In this document: piece after piece, positions 1 through 8,479 of the stretch
Layout of the letters: the number at the start of each line of letters is the position of its first letter
Position numbering within the stretch: position 1 is the stretch's first letter
Origin: Catenulispora pinistramenti
GTDB taxonomy: Bacteria; Actinomycetota; Actinomycetes; Streptomycetales; Catenulisporaceae
NCBI RefSeq assembly: GCF_018274385.1
Contig: NZ_JAAFYZ010000095.1
Location: 1-37,320 of the forward strand
DNA length: 37,320 nt
Direction: 5' to 3'
Notes under the pieces: model-generated
Told to the model about the DNA's origin: nothing
Database searches by the model: none
The model's input: only the letters and a program-made list of their open reading frames with translations
Program-made: the position numbers and the translations under genes

Positions 1-361
1 AAAGTCCGCGCGCGGCGGTCGAGCATTTGACCTGCGGTTTCGTTCAGCGCGAACTTGACCCCCGGCCACCGGCACTGTAGGCGAAGCCCTGCCGACGCGA
101 CCGAGGGGAACGAACCGAAAACCAGCCGGAGAAGTGCAAAGCAGGGGGTTCGGTGCCGGCGACTCGGCGATTCGGCCGCAGGTCTGGGGCTGGCAACGCG
201 GCAGTCCCGAGGGTGCGAATTGTGGGCTGGCGGGTGCGGATCGGACTGGCCCAGGCGGGAATCCCCTGGAGCGGTCGTCATCGAATGCTGAAAGCGGCCG
301 TCGGCATTGCTCGCCGACGGCCGCCGTTGATACTGGCTGCTCCGGGTACCGGCTGGGCAGC
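1..361. other. Gene-free left edge
   Basis: No convincing gene is seen here. Short open frames occur on the plus strand, but they have no family resemblance and no good ribosome binding site, and they overlap one another in different frames. The only structured element is the hairpin at 294-324, just beyond the phospholipase C stop codon. The first bases could be the tail of something outside the window. Confidence 0.5.
294..324 (-). terminator. Hairpin terminator behind phospholipase C
   Basis: A perfect 12-bp stem (GCGGCCGTCGGC at 294-305, its complement at 313-324) closes a 7-base loop. It lies 37 bases past the stop codon of the minus-strand phospholipase gene. There is no clear T-run, which is common for actinomycete terminators. 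Confidence 0.75.
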
Positions 362-2503
362 CTAGTGCGAGTGCCGCTCGTGGGTGGCGACGCGGCCGGC
401 GTACCGCTGGGTCCAGGTGTTGTCGCTGTCGACGGTGAGGAGCACGTCGTAGTAGCCCTGCTGTGTCGGCCACGTCACGGTCTTCGTGCGGCCCGGGGCC
501 ACCGAGACGTGGCGGGTGCCGCCGGCGTAGTCGTTGGCTGTGAGGGTGTAGGTGAGGGGCTTGGTGCCGTCGTTGTGCAGGGTGAGCTCGGCCTGGGCCT
601 GGTGGTGGGTGCCGTGGCCCTTGTGGAGGTCGACTGTTACTCGGGGGAGGGCGCCGTTGTGGTGTCCGGCCGGTGGGAGTTGGCCGGCGAAGGCGCGGAC
701 GAAGCCGTCGTTGGAGTAGATCGAGAAGGCGTACTTGCCGTCGGTGGTCTTGGTGTTCCAGGTGTAGGTGCGCTCCTTCTTCTCGGTGACCGTGAAGGGA
801 GTGCTGGAGAACGGCTGGTACTTGTCGGGGAAGACCTGGAAGCTCAGGGCCTTGTTGGTCGGGCCGCCGGACAGGGTCATGGTGGCGGTGACGGTGCCGG
901 CCTTGCGGTCTTCTGTGATGGTGGCGTGTGGGTGGAAGCTCAGGGCGCGGGGGGTCATGTGGTCGGCGGTGATTGACACCGGTTGTTCGGCCAGGGGGTT
1001 GGGGAAGGCGGCCGGGCCTGGCTGCGGGTGGGTGAAGTCGATGGCGCTGGTGAGGTCGCCGGCGATGGAGCGGCGCCAGTCGCTGATGTTGGGGCAGGTG
1101 AAGGGCTTGCCCAGGGATTTGGCCCAGACTTCGAGGAAGCGGATCGTGGAGGTGTGGTCGAAGACTTCGGTGGCGACGTGGCCGCCGCGGGTCCAGGGCG
1201 AGACCAGGAGCATCGGGACCCGGGCGCCGAAGCCGAGGGGGTAGTCGCCGGCGTACTCGCGGGGGGTGCCCGGCTCGGGCCACGGGGGCAGGACGTGGTC
1301 GAACTTTCCGTCGTTCTCGTCGTAGTTGAGGATGAACAGGGTGTGGTTCCAGATGTCGGGGTTGCCCTGCAGGATGTCCAGGACCTTCTTGACGTAGCGC
1401 TCGCCGTGCATCGTGTCCGCGCCGGGGTGCTCGGACCAGCCGTAGGGTGCGACGATCCACGAGACGGCCGGGAGCGGGTGTTCGGCGCCGGGCTGGCAGG
1501 CGTCGTGGAGGTTCTTCAGGACGGCGTCGAGGTTCGTGTCGGAGTCGTCGTCGGGGGTGGTCGAGCCGGCGTAGTAGGTGGCGTTGCCCCGCCAGATCAG
1601 CCCGGTGCCGGGCCGCAGCTTGGGGTCGTTGGTGCTCAGCCCGGCCGGTTCGAAGCCCTTGAAGTACTTCAGCTCGTTGTCGCCGTAGTCGCCGATCCAG
1701 CTGCTGACGTAGCCCTGGCGCCCGTCGCCGCTGTTGTCGGAGTAGAGCCGCCAGTCGATGCCGACCTGCTGGAGCTGTTCTGCGACCGTGACCCAGGGAC
1801 GGGAGTAGTTGGACTCGTCGGTGTTCCCGGTCTCGCTGTTGGCCGTGCCGCTCCACAGGTACTTGCGGTTCGGGTCGGTCGGCCCGAACTCGGAGCAGAA
1901 GTTCTGGTCGGCGATCGTGTACTGGGCGGCGACCGAGTGGTAGAAGCCCATGTAGGCGCTGCTGTGGTAGTTCATGCAGCTGGTGCCGTTGTGCTGCACC
2001 CACAGGTCCCACTTGCGGTGGTTCACGTCGCCCCAGGCGCCGTGGTCGTTGCCCCACGCGCCGTCGTCGACCTGCGGGGTCACGATCTTGCCGTTGGCGT
2101 CCCGCTGCTGGAAGACGTTGGTGCCGTCCTGGAACTTCAGCGCCTGCTTGTCGTTGAAGCCGCGTACGCCGGGGAGCGCGCCGAAGTAGTGGTCGAGGGA
2201 CCGGTTCTCCTGCATCAGGATGACGACGTGCTTGAGGTCGGATATGTCGCCGTTGAAGCCGCGGGGCAGGCCACGGTGCGAGGTGGCGGCGGTCGCGGTC
2301 GCGGTGTCGGCAGTGGCGGCGGTGCTGTCAGCGGCGTGGGCGGTGCCCGCCTCGGCGAACCCGCTGAGCGCGAGGCCGCCGGCGATGGCGCCGGAGCCCT
2401 GGAGGAAGCGGCGGCGGGACGCGCGGGCGGCCGTCTCCGGGCTGTCGCCGTGCTCTGACTCAGAACTCGACTCAGGTTCGGGGAGGTTCGGATTGCGGAT
2501 CAT
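362..2503 (-). CDS. plcC: Phosphocholine-type phospholipase C, Tat-exported
   Basis: A 713-residue member of the bacterial phospholipase C / acid-phosphatase-like phosphoesterase family, which cleaves phosphatidylcholine or sphingomyelin to a phosphorylated headgroup. A long polar N region leads to a twin-arginine signal (S-R-R-R-F-L-Q, residues 29-35), a hydrophobic stretch and an AHA-type cleavage site, so the protein should be exported folded by Tat. The phosphoesterase core begins at HVVILMQENRSLDHYFG; the NYDENDGKFDHV block and VPMLLVSPWTRGG are further core motifs. The last 200 or so residues fit the paired C-terminal domains (DUF756) usual in this family, and the total length is normal. 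The ATG at 2503 has an AGGAG ribosome binding site about 7 bases upstream. In family members the role is phosphate and lipid scavenging or virulence; no PHO-box-like repeat was recognised upstream. Confidence 0.93.
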   Translation of the reverse strand: MIRNPNLPEPESSSESEHGDSPETAARASRRRFLQGSGAIAGGLALSGFAEAGTAHAADSTAATADTATATAATSHRGLPRGFNGDISDLKHVVILMQENRSLDHYFGALPGVRGFNDKQALKFQDGTNVFQQRDANGKIVTPQVDDGAWGNDHGAWGDVNHRKWDLWVQHNGTSCMNYHSSAYMGFYHSVAAQYTIADQNFCSEFGPTDPNRKYLWSGTANSETGNTDESNYSRPWVTVAEQLQQVGIDWRLYSDNSGDGRQGYVSSWIGDYGDNELKYFKGFEPAGLSTNDPKLRPGTGLIWRGNATYYAGSTTPDDDSDTNLDAVLKNLHDACQPGAEHPLPAVSWIVAPYGWSEHPGADTMHGERYVKKVLDILQGNPDIWNHTLFILNYDENDGKFDHVLPPWPEPGTPREYAGDYPLGFGARVPMLLVSPWTRGGHVATEVFDHTSTIRFLEVWAKSLGKPFTCPNISDWRRSIAGDLTSAIDFTHPQPGPAAFPNPLAEQPVSITADHMTPRALSFHPHATITEDRKAGTVTATMTLSGGPTNKALSFQVFPDKYQPFSSTPFTVTEKKERTYTWNTKTTDGKYAFSIYSNDGFVRAFAGQLPPAGHHNGALPRVTVDLHKGHGTHHQAQAELTLHNDGTKPLTYTLTANDYAGGTRHVSVAPGRTKTVTWPTQQGYYDVLLTVDSDNTWTQRYAGRVATHERHSH

Positions 2504-2806
2504 GGAATCTCCTAGCAGGGGCGTTGATGCTCGGAAAGCGGGTGCCGCGGCGGCCCGATCTGCTTATGGAAGCAGGGGGTGCCGGCCCCGTTGGAGCTCC
2601 CGCTGATCGATGTTGAGCAATGGTCGGCAAAGTTGGCTGTACAACTTCGCCCTCTAGTAGGCGCGGTGATCAAGGCTCTTCTGTGAACCGGAGATGGCGG
2701 GCAACCGGAAGCTGGCCGAAGACTTCGTAGCGTTGGAGGCGCGGGACGGGCAAGCTGGTACATACGACAGAGCCCGCTGCACTCGATGGGTCAGGTGGAG
2801 AAGGCG
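2504..2806. other. Intergenic region upstream of phospholipase C
   Basis: About 300 bases between the divergent phospholipase gene and a small plus-strand ORF. The only clear structure is the dyad at 2630-2647; no other gene or repeat is seen. An 83-residue frame on the minus strand here shows no family resemblance and was discarded. Confidence 0.5.
2630..2647. promoter_or_regulatory. AAGTTG-N6-CAACTT dyad upstream of plcC
   Basis: A perfect inverted repeat with 6-base arms (2630-2635 and 2642-2647), extended by a further GC/GC pair one base out on each side. It sits about 130 bases from the phospholipase start in an AT-richer stretch. A regulator site is plausible, but no partner is identified. 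Confidence 0.35.
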
Positions 2807-2989
2807 ATGAGCGAGCGCAAGAGAAAGCCCAGGGATTACGGCATCTCGGTCGGGAAGACCTGGCCGGACCGGGAGGACTTGCCTCCGGGGGAGAAGGTCT
2901 TGGACTTCAGGGATCTGCCGAGCGATTTCTTCAAGCTCGGGCCGCTCACCGAGCAGCCTCCCGGCGACGGGGATCCCGCGACCGATTGA
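2807..2989 (+). CDS. Small hypothetical protein (60 aa)
   Basis: A short, very hydrophilic protein beginning MSERKRKPRDYGIS and ending in a proline/aspartate-rich tail. I do not recognise a family. The ATG at 2807 is preferred to the one at 2786 because a GGAGAAGG ribosome binding site ends two bases before it, close but strong. Codon use is mixed but compatible with expression. It stands alone between phospholipase C and a TetR gene; a possible two-way terminator follows immediately. It could be a spurious ORF. Confidence 0.45.
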   Translation: MSERKRKPRDYGISVGKTWPDREDLPPGEKVLDFRDLPSDFFKLGPLTEQPPGDGDPATD

Positions 2990-2990
2990 C

Positions 2991-3039
2991 TTGCTCGCAA
3001 GGCGTTGGGTGTCAGGCAGTACCTGTGCTTCGCGAGCAA
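2991..3039. terminator. Possible bidirectional terminator
   Basis: TTGCTCGC (2991-2998) pairs perfectly with GCGAGCAA (3032-3039), and an inner CAGG/CCTG pair lies in the loop. It falls between the convergent ends of the small ORF and the TetR gene (stop at 3041). The 33-base loop makes it weak. Confidence 0.4.
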
Positions 3040-3040
3040 C

Positions 3041-3751
3041 TTAGCTCGCCAGCCGTAGCAGCCATTCACGCAGCAGCGCCGTCTCCGTTTCCCGCAGCGG
3101 CGAGCCCGTGCCCATGGGCTCAGCGCTTAGTGCCGCGTCGAGGGCGAGCGCGCGGGAGGCCAGGTCCGATCCGGTGGGCGCGGGGGTGTCCGTGGTGACC
3201 GAGGCGATGACGGTGTCCCGTAGCCGGGCCGAGGTGGTCAGGTCCCGGGCCGCGGGTTCCTCGCCGATCAGGGCCAGGGTGGCGCCGGTCGTCGCGGCGT
3301 GGATGACGCGCGTCGCCTGTTCCACCGGGATCCGGAGGCGGCCGGCTTCGGCTGCCCGGGTCAGCAGTGTTACCAGCAGGGCGTGTGCCTCGTCCGCGGC
3401 CGGGGGGCGTTGGCCGGGCTGCGCGGTGCCGTACATGAGCACGTAGAACGCGGGGTGCTTCACGCCGAAGTCGACGTGCAGGTCCCAGCCGCGGTAGAGG
3501 TCTGCCACCGGGTCGTCGGGGGTCAGCGCCAGCGCCTCCTGCTTCTCGGTCAGGTACATCTCGAAGCCGTATGCGGCCAGCTCGGCCAGGAGTCCGTCCT
3601 TGTCGTCGAACATGCGGTACAGCACGGGAGCGGTGATGCCCGCGGCGGCGGCGACGGCGCGGGTGGAGACCGCTTCGCTGCCGCCCTCCTCCAGGAGCTC
3701 GGCGGCGACCTGGAGTACCTGGCGTCGGGCGGCGCGGCGTTCCTCGTTCAC
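3041..3751 (-). CDS. TetR-family transcriptional regulator
   Basis: A 236-residue TetR repressor. The N-terminal helix-turn-helix covers roughly residues 8-55 (RRQVLQVAAELLEEGG, then VSTRAVAAAAGITAPVLYRMFDDKDGLL), the standard TetR DNA-binding pattern. The C-terminal two thirds are an alpha-helical ligand domain with no assignable ligand. The start is a GTG at 3751 without a visible ribosome binding site, so translation may be leaderless or start further in. It is divergent from the flavodoxin-like gene at 3876, and the 124-bp gap holds two dyads. By the usual logic of such pairs it represses itself and the flavodoxin gene. Confidence 0.88.
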   Translation of the reverse strand: MNEERRAARRQVLQVAAELLEEGGSEAVSTRAVAAAAGITAPVLYRMFDDKDGLLAELAAYGFEMYLTEKQEALALTPDDPVADLYRGWDLHVDFGVKHPAFYVLMYGTAQPGQRPPAADEAHALLVTLLTRAAEAGRLRIPVEQATRVIHAATTGATLALIGEEPAARDLTTSARLRDTVIASVTTDTPAPTGSDLASRALALDAALSAEPMGTGSPLRETETALLREWLLRLAS

Positions 3752-3759
3752 GGAACGAT

Positions 3760-3811
3760 GCTATCGCATATTGCGTAGCGCCGTATTATCGGTGCTACGC
3801 TCAAAGGCGTA
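3760..3811. promoter_or_regulatory. Putative TetR operators, divergent promoter
   Basis: Two dyads lie between the tetR and flavodoxin genes. The first (3760-3779) has CGCA-TAT-TGCG at its core, flanked by GCTA and TAGC with a one-base asymmetry. The second (3796-3811) is TACGC-N6-GCGTA. A -35-like TTGCGT (3771) and a -10-like TACGCT (3796) for the plus-strand gene overlap both, so occupancy would block transcription. This is seen as sequence symmetry; regulator binding is inferred. Confidence 0.55.
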
Positions 3812-3875
3812 ACGATGATCCGCGCCGGTCGCGGAACACGCCGCCATCGCGGCAGAAGAGGAACAGAGGAACACC

Positions 3876-4463
3876 GTGTCCGACATCTCGATCGTCATCG
3901 CGTCGCATTCCGGCTACGGCCACACCGCGCAGATCGCCATAGCCGTGGCCGACGGCGCGGCCTCCGTCGCCGGGACGCACGTCCACCGCGTGGACGTCGC
4001 AGCCCTCGGCGACGCCGACTGGGAACTGCTGGACGCCGCGGACGCCATCATCTTCGGGACGCCCACCTACATGGGCACCGCGTCCGGGGCGTTCCACGCC
4101 TTCGCCGAGGCCACCAGCAAGCGGTGGAGCACCCGGGCCTGGAGCGACAAGCTCGCGGCGGGCTTCACCAACTCCGGCTCGATGAGCGGCGACAAGATGC
4201 ACACCCTGCAGTACCTGGCGCTGCTGGCGGCCCAGCACGGGATGCTGTGGGTCAGCCTGGGTCTGCTGCCGGGCTGGAACACCACCACGTCCAGCATCGA
4301 GGATGACAACCGCCTCGGCTTCTACCTCGGTGCCGGCGCGCAGAGCTTCAACGACACCGCCGCCGTCCACGACGCGGACCTGAACACCGCCCGCCATCTC
4401 GGCCGACGCGTCGCGGAGCACACCCATGTGCGTAGCGCGGGACTGGCCGTCGCAGTGCGCTGA
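3876..4463 (+). CDS. WrbA/flavodoxin-like NAD(P)H quinone reductase
   Basis: A 195-residue flavodoxin-fold protein. The N terminus carries the beta1-loop for FMN phosphate (IASHSGYGHTAQIA, residues 7-20). It is followed by AIIFGTPTYMGTASGAFHAF, which matches the GTPTRFG-like FMN loop of WrbA-type enzymes, and a GFTNSGSMSGD loop. Such enzymes reduce quinones by two electrons using NAD(P)H and FMN in the cytoplasm and protect against redox-cycling compounds. The start is a GTG at 3876, with a GAGG ribosome binding site about 7 bases upstream. It is divergent from tetR, its probable regulator, so a quinone-like or electrophilic inducer is a reasonable guess. Confidence 0.85.
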   Translation: MSDISIVIASHSGYGHTAQIAIAVADGAASVAGTHVHRVDVAALGDADWELLDAADAIIFGTPTYMGTASGAFHAFAEATSKRWSTRAWSDKLAAGFTNSGSMSGDKMHTLQYLALLAAQHGMLWVSLGLLPGWNTTTSSIEDDNRLGFYLGAGAQSFNDTAAVHDADLNTARHLGRRVAEHTHVRSAGLAVAVR

Positions 4464-4567
4464 GCAGCGCATGCGGGAGTGAGGGAAAGTCGAACTGCGG
4501 GAATGCCTCCCGCCCTGGCGAAGTTGATCGCGCTGACAGCGACTCGCCGACCACAGGGGGCAGCAAG

Positions 4568-5206
4568 ATGACGCAGGCCAGGGAGCTCTACCTCAGCGTG
4601 GCGGACGCGGCGGCCCGGTTGCTGGCCGCGCCGGAGGTCGCAGAGCACTGGGACAGCCCTTCGGCACTGGCCAAGCTCAGCGTCCAGGGGCTGGCGGGCC
4701 ACCTGGCCGGACAGGTCTTCTTCATCCCCGCGGTGCTGGCCGAGGCGGTCCCGTCCGAGCCCGCGATCCCGCTCCACGAGTACTACGCGCGGGTCAGCTG
4801 GATCGGCTCGGATCTGGACACGCCGTTCAATCAGGCCATCCGGTCCGGCGGCGAGCAGGAGGCGGTCGACGGTCCCGGCGCGCTGGCCGCCAGGGTCGCC
4901 GCGTGCGTGGCGGAACTCCGGCGGACGCTGCCCACCGCGCCGCAGCGCCTGGTGCGCCGTCCCACGTGGGGGCCGTGGTCGATCACCCTGGACGACTTCG
5001 TCACCAGCCGGATGTTGGAGCTCGTCGTGCATTCTGACGACCTCGCCTACAGCGTCGGACTGTCGACGCCGGAGTTTCCGTCGCAGGCTGTTGAGACGGT
5101 GGTGGATGTGTTGTCGCGCATCGCGTTGCGGCGGCACGGCGCGACCAATGTTCTCCGGGCCCTGAGTCGTGCCGAACGCGCGCCGCGGTCCATCTCGGCG
5201 CTCTAG
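4568..5206 (+). CDS. Maleylpyruvate isomerase-family mycothiol-dependent enzyme
   Basis: A 212-residue protein of the MDMPI/DinB-like four-helix family. The metal-binding pattern is visible: a His in SVQGLAGHLAGQ (near residue 45) and the ELVVHSDDLAYSVG block (near residue 155), where family members have HxxD. Members use mycothiol, the actinobacterial low-molecular-weight thiol, for isomerisation or thiol-transfer detoxification; the substrate here is unknown. The ATG at 4568 follows a GGGGGCAGCAAG leader that can serve as ribosome binding site. It stands alone, with the flavodoxin gene about 105 bases upstream on the same strand. Confidence 0.82.
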   Translation: MTQARELYLSVADAAARLLAAPEVAEHWDSPSALAKLSVQGLAGHLAGQVFFIPAVLAEAVPSEPAIPLHEYYARVSWIGSDLDTPFNQAIRSGGEQEAVDGPGALAARVAACVAELRRTLPTAPQRLVRRPTWGPWSITLDDFVTSRMLELVVHSDDLAYSVGLSTPEFPSQAVETVVDVLSRIALRRHGATNVLRALSRAERAPRSISAL

Positions 5207-5280
5207 GCGTTCCAGGTGTGCCTTCTTCACGGCGGCGGTGGCGGGTGAACACCGAGCCTCCGGTCACCGCAGCGGTGACG

Positions 5281-6030
5281 TCACGAACGCTTGATGGGGC
5301 GCCGCCACCAACCGGATTCCTGGAGATCGTAGGAGAGCAGCAGGGAGTGCGCGGCGTTGTGCGGGAACAGCGCGTCGCAGAAGTCGTTCAGGCCGAGCTT
5401 CAGCGTGCTGTATCCGCCCATCGCGAGGGTGTAGCTGCGGTAGGCGATGCCCGCGGCGGCGGCGATCCGCATCATGTCGTCCTCGGTGAAGCCGACCATG
5501 GAGAATCGCGACAGCTCGCGGGAATCCTCGTCCAGGAAGACGACCCGGTTCAGCTCGTACCCGCTCAGCCCGACCGTCGCGAGCGCCGCGATCTCGGTCG
5601 GACACTCGCCGGAGGTCATCGGCCGCGATCCGTGCCGGAAGACCTCGGCCGCGTCGGTGCCCGGGCGGAGTCCCCTCGGGGCCGGCTCCCACGTGCGGGG
5701 CCGCCCGAAGTTGCCGGTCGCGTTCAGGCTCTTGCCGTCCCACTCGATCTCAGCGCTCAGATACCAGCTCCGCAGCTCTGATCGCCCGTTGGCATATGTG
5801 AAGCCCGCACCTTTCGGCGGAGCGTACGACCCGTTCGCCGATGCCTTGATCCGCAACGGCGGCCCGGGCTCGTGCCCGTCGACCGTCTTGCGCACCGTCA
5901 CCGACAATCCCGGCGTCGACAGCAGCCGCTCGGTCTGCCTCGCGGCTTGTAAGTCGAGGTGCTGCTGTGTCATCCGGTACTTGGTCTCCGGCGGCGCGGC
6001 CAGCCAGGTGAACAAGGAGCGCAGACCCAT
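5281..6030 (-). CDS. Hypothetical protein (249 aa)
   Basis: I do not recognise this protein. It is soluble, with no signal peptide or membrane segment, and mixed alpha/beta in composition. It has a run of tryptophan- and aspartate-containing strands (RSWYLSAEIEWDGKSL) and an acidic middle (VVFLDEDSRELSRFSMVGFTEDDMMRIAAAAG) ending in a hydrophobic helix. Codon use is typical of a real gene. The ATG at 6030 has no obvious ribosome binding site. It converges with the MDMPI-family gene and is divergent from the MFS exporter at 6240. Confidence 0.65.
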   Translation of the reverse strand: MGLRSLFTWLAAPPETKYRMTQQHLDLQAARQTERLLSTPGLSVTVRKTVDGHEPGPPLRIKASANGSYAPPKGAGFTYANGRSELRSWYLSAEIEWDGKSLNATGNFGRPRTWEPAPRGLRPGTDAAEVFRHGSRPMTSGECPTEIAALATVGLSGYELNRVVFLDEDSRELSRFSMVGFTEDDMMRIAAAAGIAYRSYTLAMGGYSTLKLGLNDFCDALFPHNAAHSLLLSYDLQESGWWRRPIKRS

Positions 6031-6239
6031 GGGGCGAGTGAAGCAGAAGTGCGGCGCGGGTCGCCATGGTGTGGGGTTACCGCCCTGGTGCCAGTGTGAA
6101 ATTTGCGAACGCTAGCCGCGCGGGTGCTGGTCGCCGCGTCCTGCCGGAACCGGCCCGCCCGGACCCCGCCCGCGCGGCCGGGACCTATGTTTAGTACGCT
6201 TAAGTAAATAAATCTGGACAACGGAGGGGCCGCCGTCGC
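6031..6239. promoter_or_regulatory. Divergent intergenic region with AT-rich dyad
   Basis: This 209-bp gap separates the unknown gene from the MFS exporter. Its last 50 bases turn abruptly AT-rich. They contain an imperfect dyad at 6190-6212 (TTTA and TAC on the left, GTA and TAAA on the right, CTTAAG at the centre), reminiscent of MarR operators in front of exporter genes. No MarR gene is adjacent. The exporter ribosome binding site GGAGGGG follows. Confidence 0.4.
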
Positions 6240-7529
6240 GTGAGTACCGTCAATGCCGGACCGGTTAAGGCGCAAGAACCGTCGACCGTTCGGCAGCGGA
6301 CCTTCTCCTCGCTCAAGGTACCCAACTACCGGATTTACATGACCGGTCAGTCCATATCCCTGATCGGGACGTGGATGCAGACGACGGCTCAGTCGTGGCT
6401 GGTCCTCACGCTCACGCACTCCAGTACCGCGCTCGGGCTGGTCGTGGCGCTCCAGACCCTGCCGGTCCTGCTCTTCGGCCCCTATGGCGGCGTCGTCGCC
6501 GACCGGGCGGACAAGCAGCGGCTGATGGTCATCCTGCAGTCGGCGATGGGGGTGCAGGCGCTCGTCCTCGGGCTGCTGACGGTCTTCGGGTCGGTCAAGT
6601 TCTGGGAGGTGTGTGCGCTGGCGGTGGCGCTGGGCATGAACAACGCCTTCGAGAACGCCACCCGCCAGTCGTTCGTGCGGGAGATGGTCGGTCGTGACGA
6701 GCTGCGCAACGCCATCACGCTGAACTCGGTGATGGTGAACGCGGCGCGCGCGGTCGGGCCGGCGGTCGGCGGCATATTGATCGCAGTGGTCGGCATCGGG
6801 ATCTGCTTCCTGCTCAACGCGGCCAGCTTCGTCGCGGTCGTCGCCTCCCTGCTGCGCATGGACCGCTCCCAGCTCCAGCCGAGCCCGCCGACGCCGCGTG
6901 CCCGCGGGCAGCTGCGCGAGGGGCTGCGCTATGCCGCCGCGACGCCGACGATCGCGATCCCGTTGGCGATGATGGGCCTGGTCGGGCTGTTGGCCTACGA
7001 GTTCCAGGTCTCGCTGCCGGTCTTCGTCGAGCGGACCTTCCACGGCGGCTCGGTCGCGTTCGGCGTCATCACCTCGGCGATGGGCATCGGCGCGGTCATC
7101 GGCGGGCTGTTCACCGCCGCGCGGGGGCGTACCGGCCTGCGGCCGATGATGATCGCCGCGGTCGGCTTCGGGGTGTCGATGCTGGGCGCCGCCTACGCGC
7201 CGGTGTTCGCGCTGTCCTGCGCGGTGATGCTGCTGGTCGGGTGGGCCAGCGTCTCCTTCATAGCGATCGGGAACTCCACGATCCAGCTGACGTCGGACCC
7301 GGAGAAGCGCGGCCGGATGATCGCCCTGTGGCAGGTGGCTTTTCAGGGGACGACGCCGATCGGCGGGCCGTTGGTCGGCTGGGTGATCGCGATGTCGGAC
7401 CCGCGCTCGGGGCTGGCGGTCGGCGGGGTGTCGTGCTTGGTCGCCGCGGCCGGGGGATTCATGTTGGCACGGCGGGTTTCGGGGCGTGGGGCGCCGGCTT
7501 CGGCGGAGGCTGAGGGCGGTCCCGTTTAG
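6240..7529 (+). CDS. MFS exporter (EntS/DHA3-like)
   Basis: A 429-residue major facilitator with 12 predicted membrane helices. The N-terminal block (FSSLKVPNYRIYMTGQSISL, then GTWMQTTAQSWLVLTLTHS) and the loop PYGGVVADRADKQRLM, an A-motif equivalent between helices 2 and 3, match the DHA3/EntS-type drug and siderophore exporters common in actinomycetes. It should extrude small molecules by proton antiport at the cytoplasmic membrane; the substrate is unknown. The GTG start at 6240 is supported by GGAGGGG about 10 bases upstream. Its TAG stop overlaps the convergent stop of the next gene within the four bases TTAG. Confidence 0.88.
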   Translation: MSTVNAGPVKAQEPSTVRQRTFSSLKVPNYRIYMTGQSISLIGTWMQTTAQSWLVLTLTHSSTALGLVVALQTLPVLLFGPYGGVVADRADKQRLMVILQSAMGVQALVLGLLTVFGSVKFWEVCALAVALGMNNAFENATRQSFVREMVGRDELRNAITLNSVMVNAARAVGPAVGGILIAVVGIGICFLLNAASFVAVVASLLRMDRSQLQPSPPTPRARGQLREGLRYAAATPTIAIPLAMMGLVGLLAYEFQVSLPVFVERTFHGGSVAFGVITSAMGIGAVIGGLFTAARGRTGLRPMMIAAVGFGVSMLGAAYAPVFALSCAVMLLVGWASVSFIAIGNSTIQLTSDPEKRGRMIALWQVAFQGTTPIGGPLVGWVIAMSDPRSGLAVGGVSCLVAAAGGFMLARRVSGRGAPASAEAEGGPV

Positions 7530-8410
7530 TCCACCAAACCCCACTTGCGTTCCACGGCGACCAAGGCCGGATCGTCGGGAGCCGTCGCAGTCTGCATCGC
7601 GGCCGCCACTTCTGCCCGGAGAGTGCCGTCCATCTTGGCGTTCTGCAGGAGCCTGTTCAGCTGTTCCCAGTTCAGGTACGTGGGGCCCTTCAGCTCGGTG
7701 AGGTTCACGCCGTACTTGAGCAGGAGGGCCATGACCGGGGCGCCGCACGGGTCGGCGCCGTTCATGAGCGCGAAGGCCAACTCGTGCCGCAGGGCCTGGT
7801 CGGCCGACTCGTCGTGCAGCAGCCCGAATATCTTGCGGGACGTTTCCGCTCGTGGCGAGGAGCCCGCTGCGCGCGGCGGCTGGTACTGCGTGCCCTCAGG
7901 GGTTCGGGGCGGTCCGCCGGTCCGGTTCCGGTGTCCGGCGAAGCCCGCGACGAGGATCAGGCTCAGGAAGAACCACACCGCGCCCAGCGCCGGCACCGCG
8001 GTTCCCACGGCGGCGGCCGGGCCGAGGATGATCGCGGGGCACAGCACCCAGTGGAAGAGGTAGGTGCCCAAGATGTCGCCCGGACGCATCGCGACCATGC
8101 CGAGGACCTGGTAGTCGACGGTCGTCCGCGTGGAGCGGTTCTGGCCGTGGCCGACGGCGCTGGTCTGCCGGGGCCCCTGCCGCGTCAGGTAGAGGCGGTT
8201 CAGCGGGACCAGCGGCATGGACAGGACGGAGGCCCAGCGCGTCGCGAAGAACCGGCCGTCGGCGTCGGCGGCGCTGCGGTTCTTCAACGTGACGCCGGTG
8301 CCGTTGGTCGACCGCATGCTGCCCACACGGTCGGCTGGGCCCAGCGGACGGACCCGTTCCTGGATCGGCTGGCTCGGCATGGGGCGCCCCTTCGCAGGCT
8401 TCTGAGACAT
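7526..8410 (-). CDS. Hypothetical two-helix membrane protein (294 aa)
   Basis: No family recognised. Residues 1-115 are polar, with a basic stretch. Residues of roughly 118-162 form two adjacent hydrophobic helices (WVLCPAIILGPAAAVGTAV and ALGAVWFFLSLILVAGFAG). A low-complexity Pro/Arg linker follows, then a C-terminal alpha-helical domain (LLHDESADQALRHELAFALMNGADP, LLLKYGVNLTELKG) whose helix pairs resemble ankyrin- or HEAT-like packing. The ATG at 8410 is preceded by AAGGA. It is convergent with the MFS exporter, with overlapping stops. Confidence 0.6.
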   Translation of the reverse strand: MSQKPAKGRPMPSQPIQERVRPLGPADRVGSMRSTNGTGVTLKNRSAADADGRFFATRWASVLSMPLVPLNRLYLTRQGPRQTSAVGHGQNRSTRTTVDYQVLGMVAMRPGDILGTYLFHWVLCPAIILGPAAAVGTAVPALGAVWFFLSLILVAGFAGHRNRTGGPPRTPEGTQYQPPRAAGSSPRAETSRKIFGLLHDESADQALRHELAFALMNGADPCGAPVMALLLKYGVNLTELKGPTYLNWEQLNRLLQNAKMDGTLRAEVAAAMQTATAPDDPALVAVERKWGLVD

Positions 8411-8415
8411 AGGTC

Positions 8416-8425
8416 CTTGTACAAG
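8416..8425. promoter_or_regulatory. CTTGTACAAG palindrome at a gene start
   Basis: A perfect 10-bp palindrome 6-15 bases upstream of the start codon of the minus-strand membrane-protein gene, overlapping its ribosome binding site. It could be an operator or a translational control hairpin. Confidence 0.3.
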
Positions 8426-8479
8426 CCCTGAGGTTAGGCGCGGTGCTGGAGGACGGGTCCTCGCGATCGCCGGCGGAGG

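Noticed and set aside
983..2458. Plus-strand frame of 491 codons over phospholipase C
   Set aside because: Val/Gly/Ala-rich shadow without domains; the opposite strand encodes an intact Tat phospholipase.
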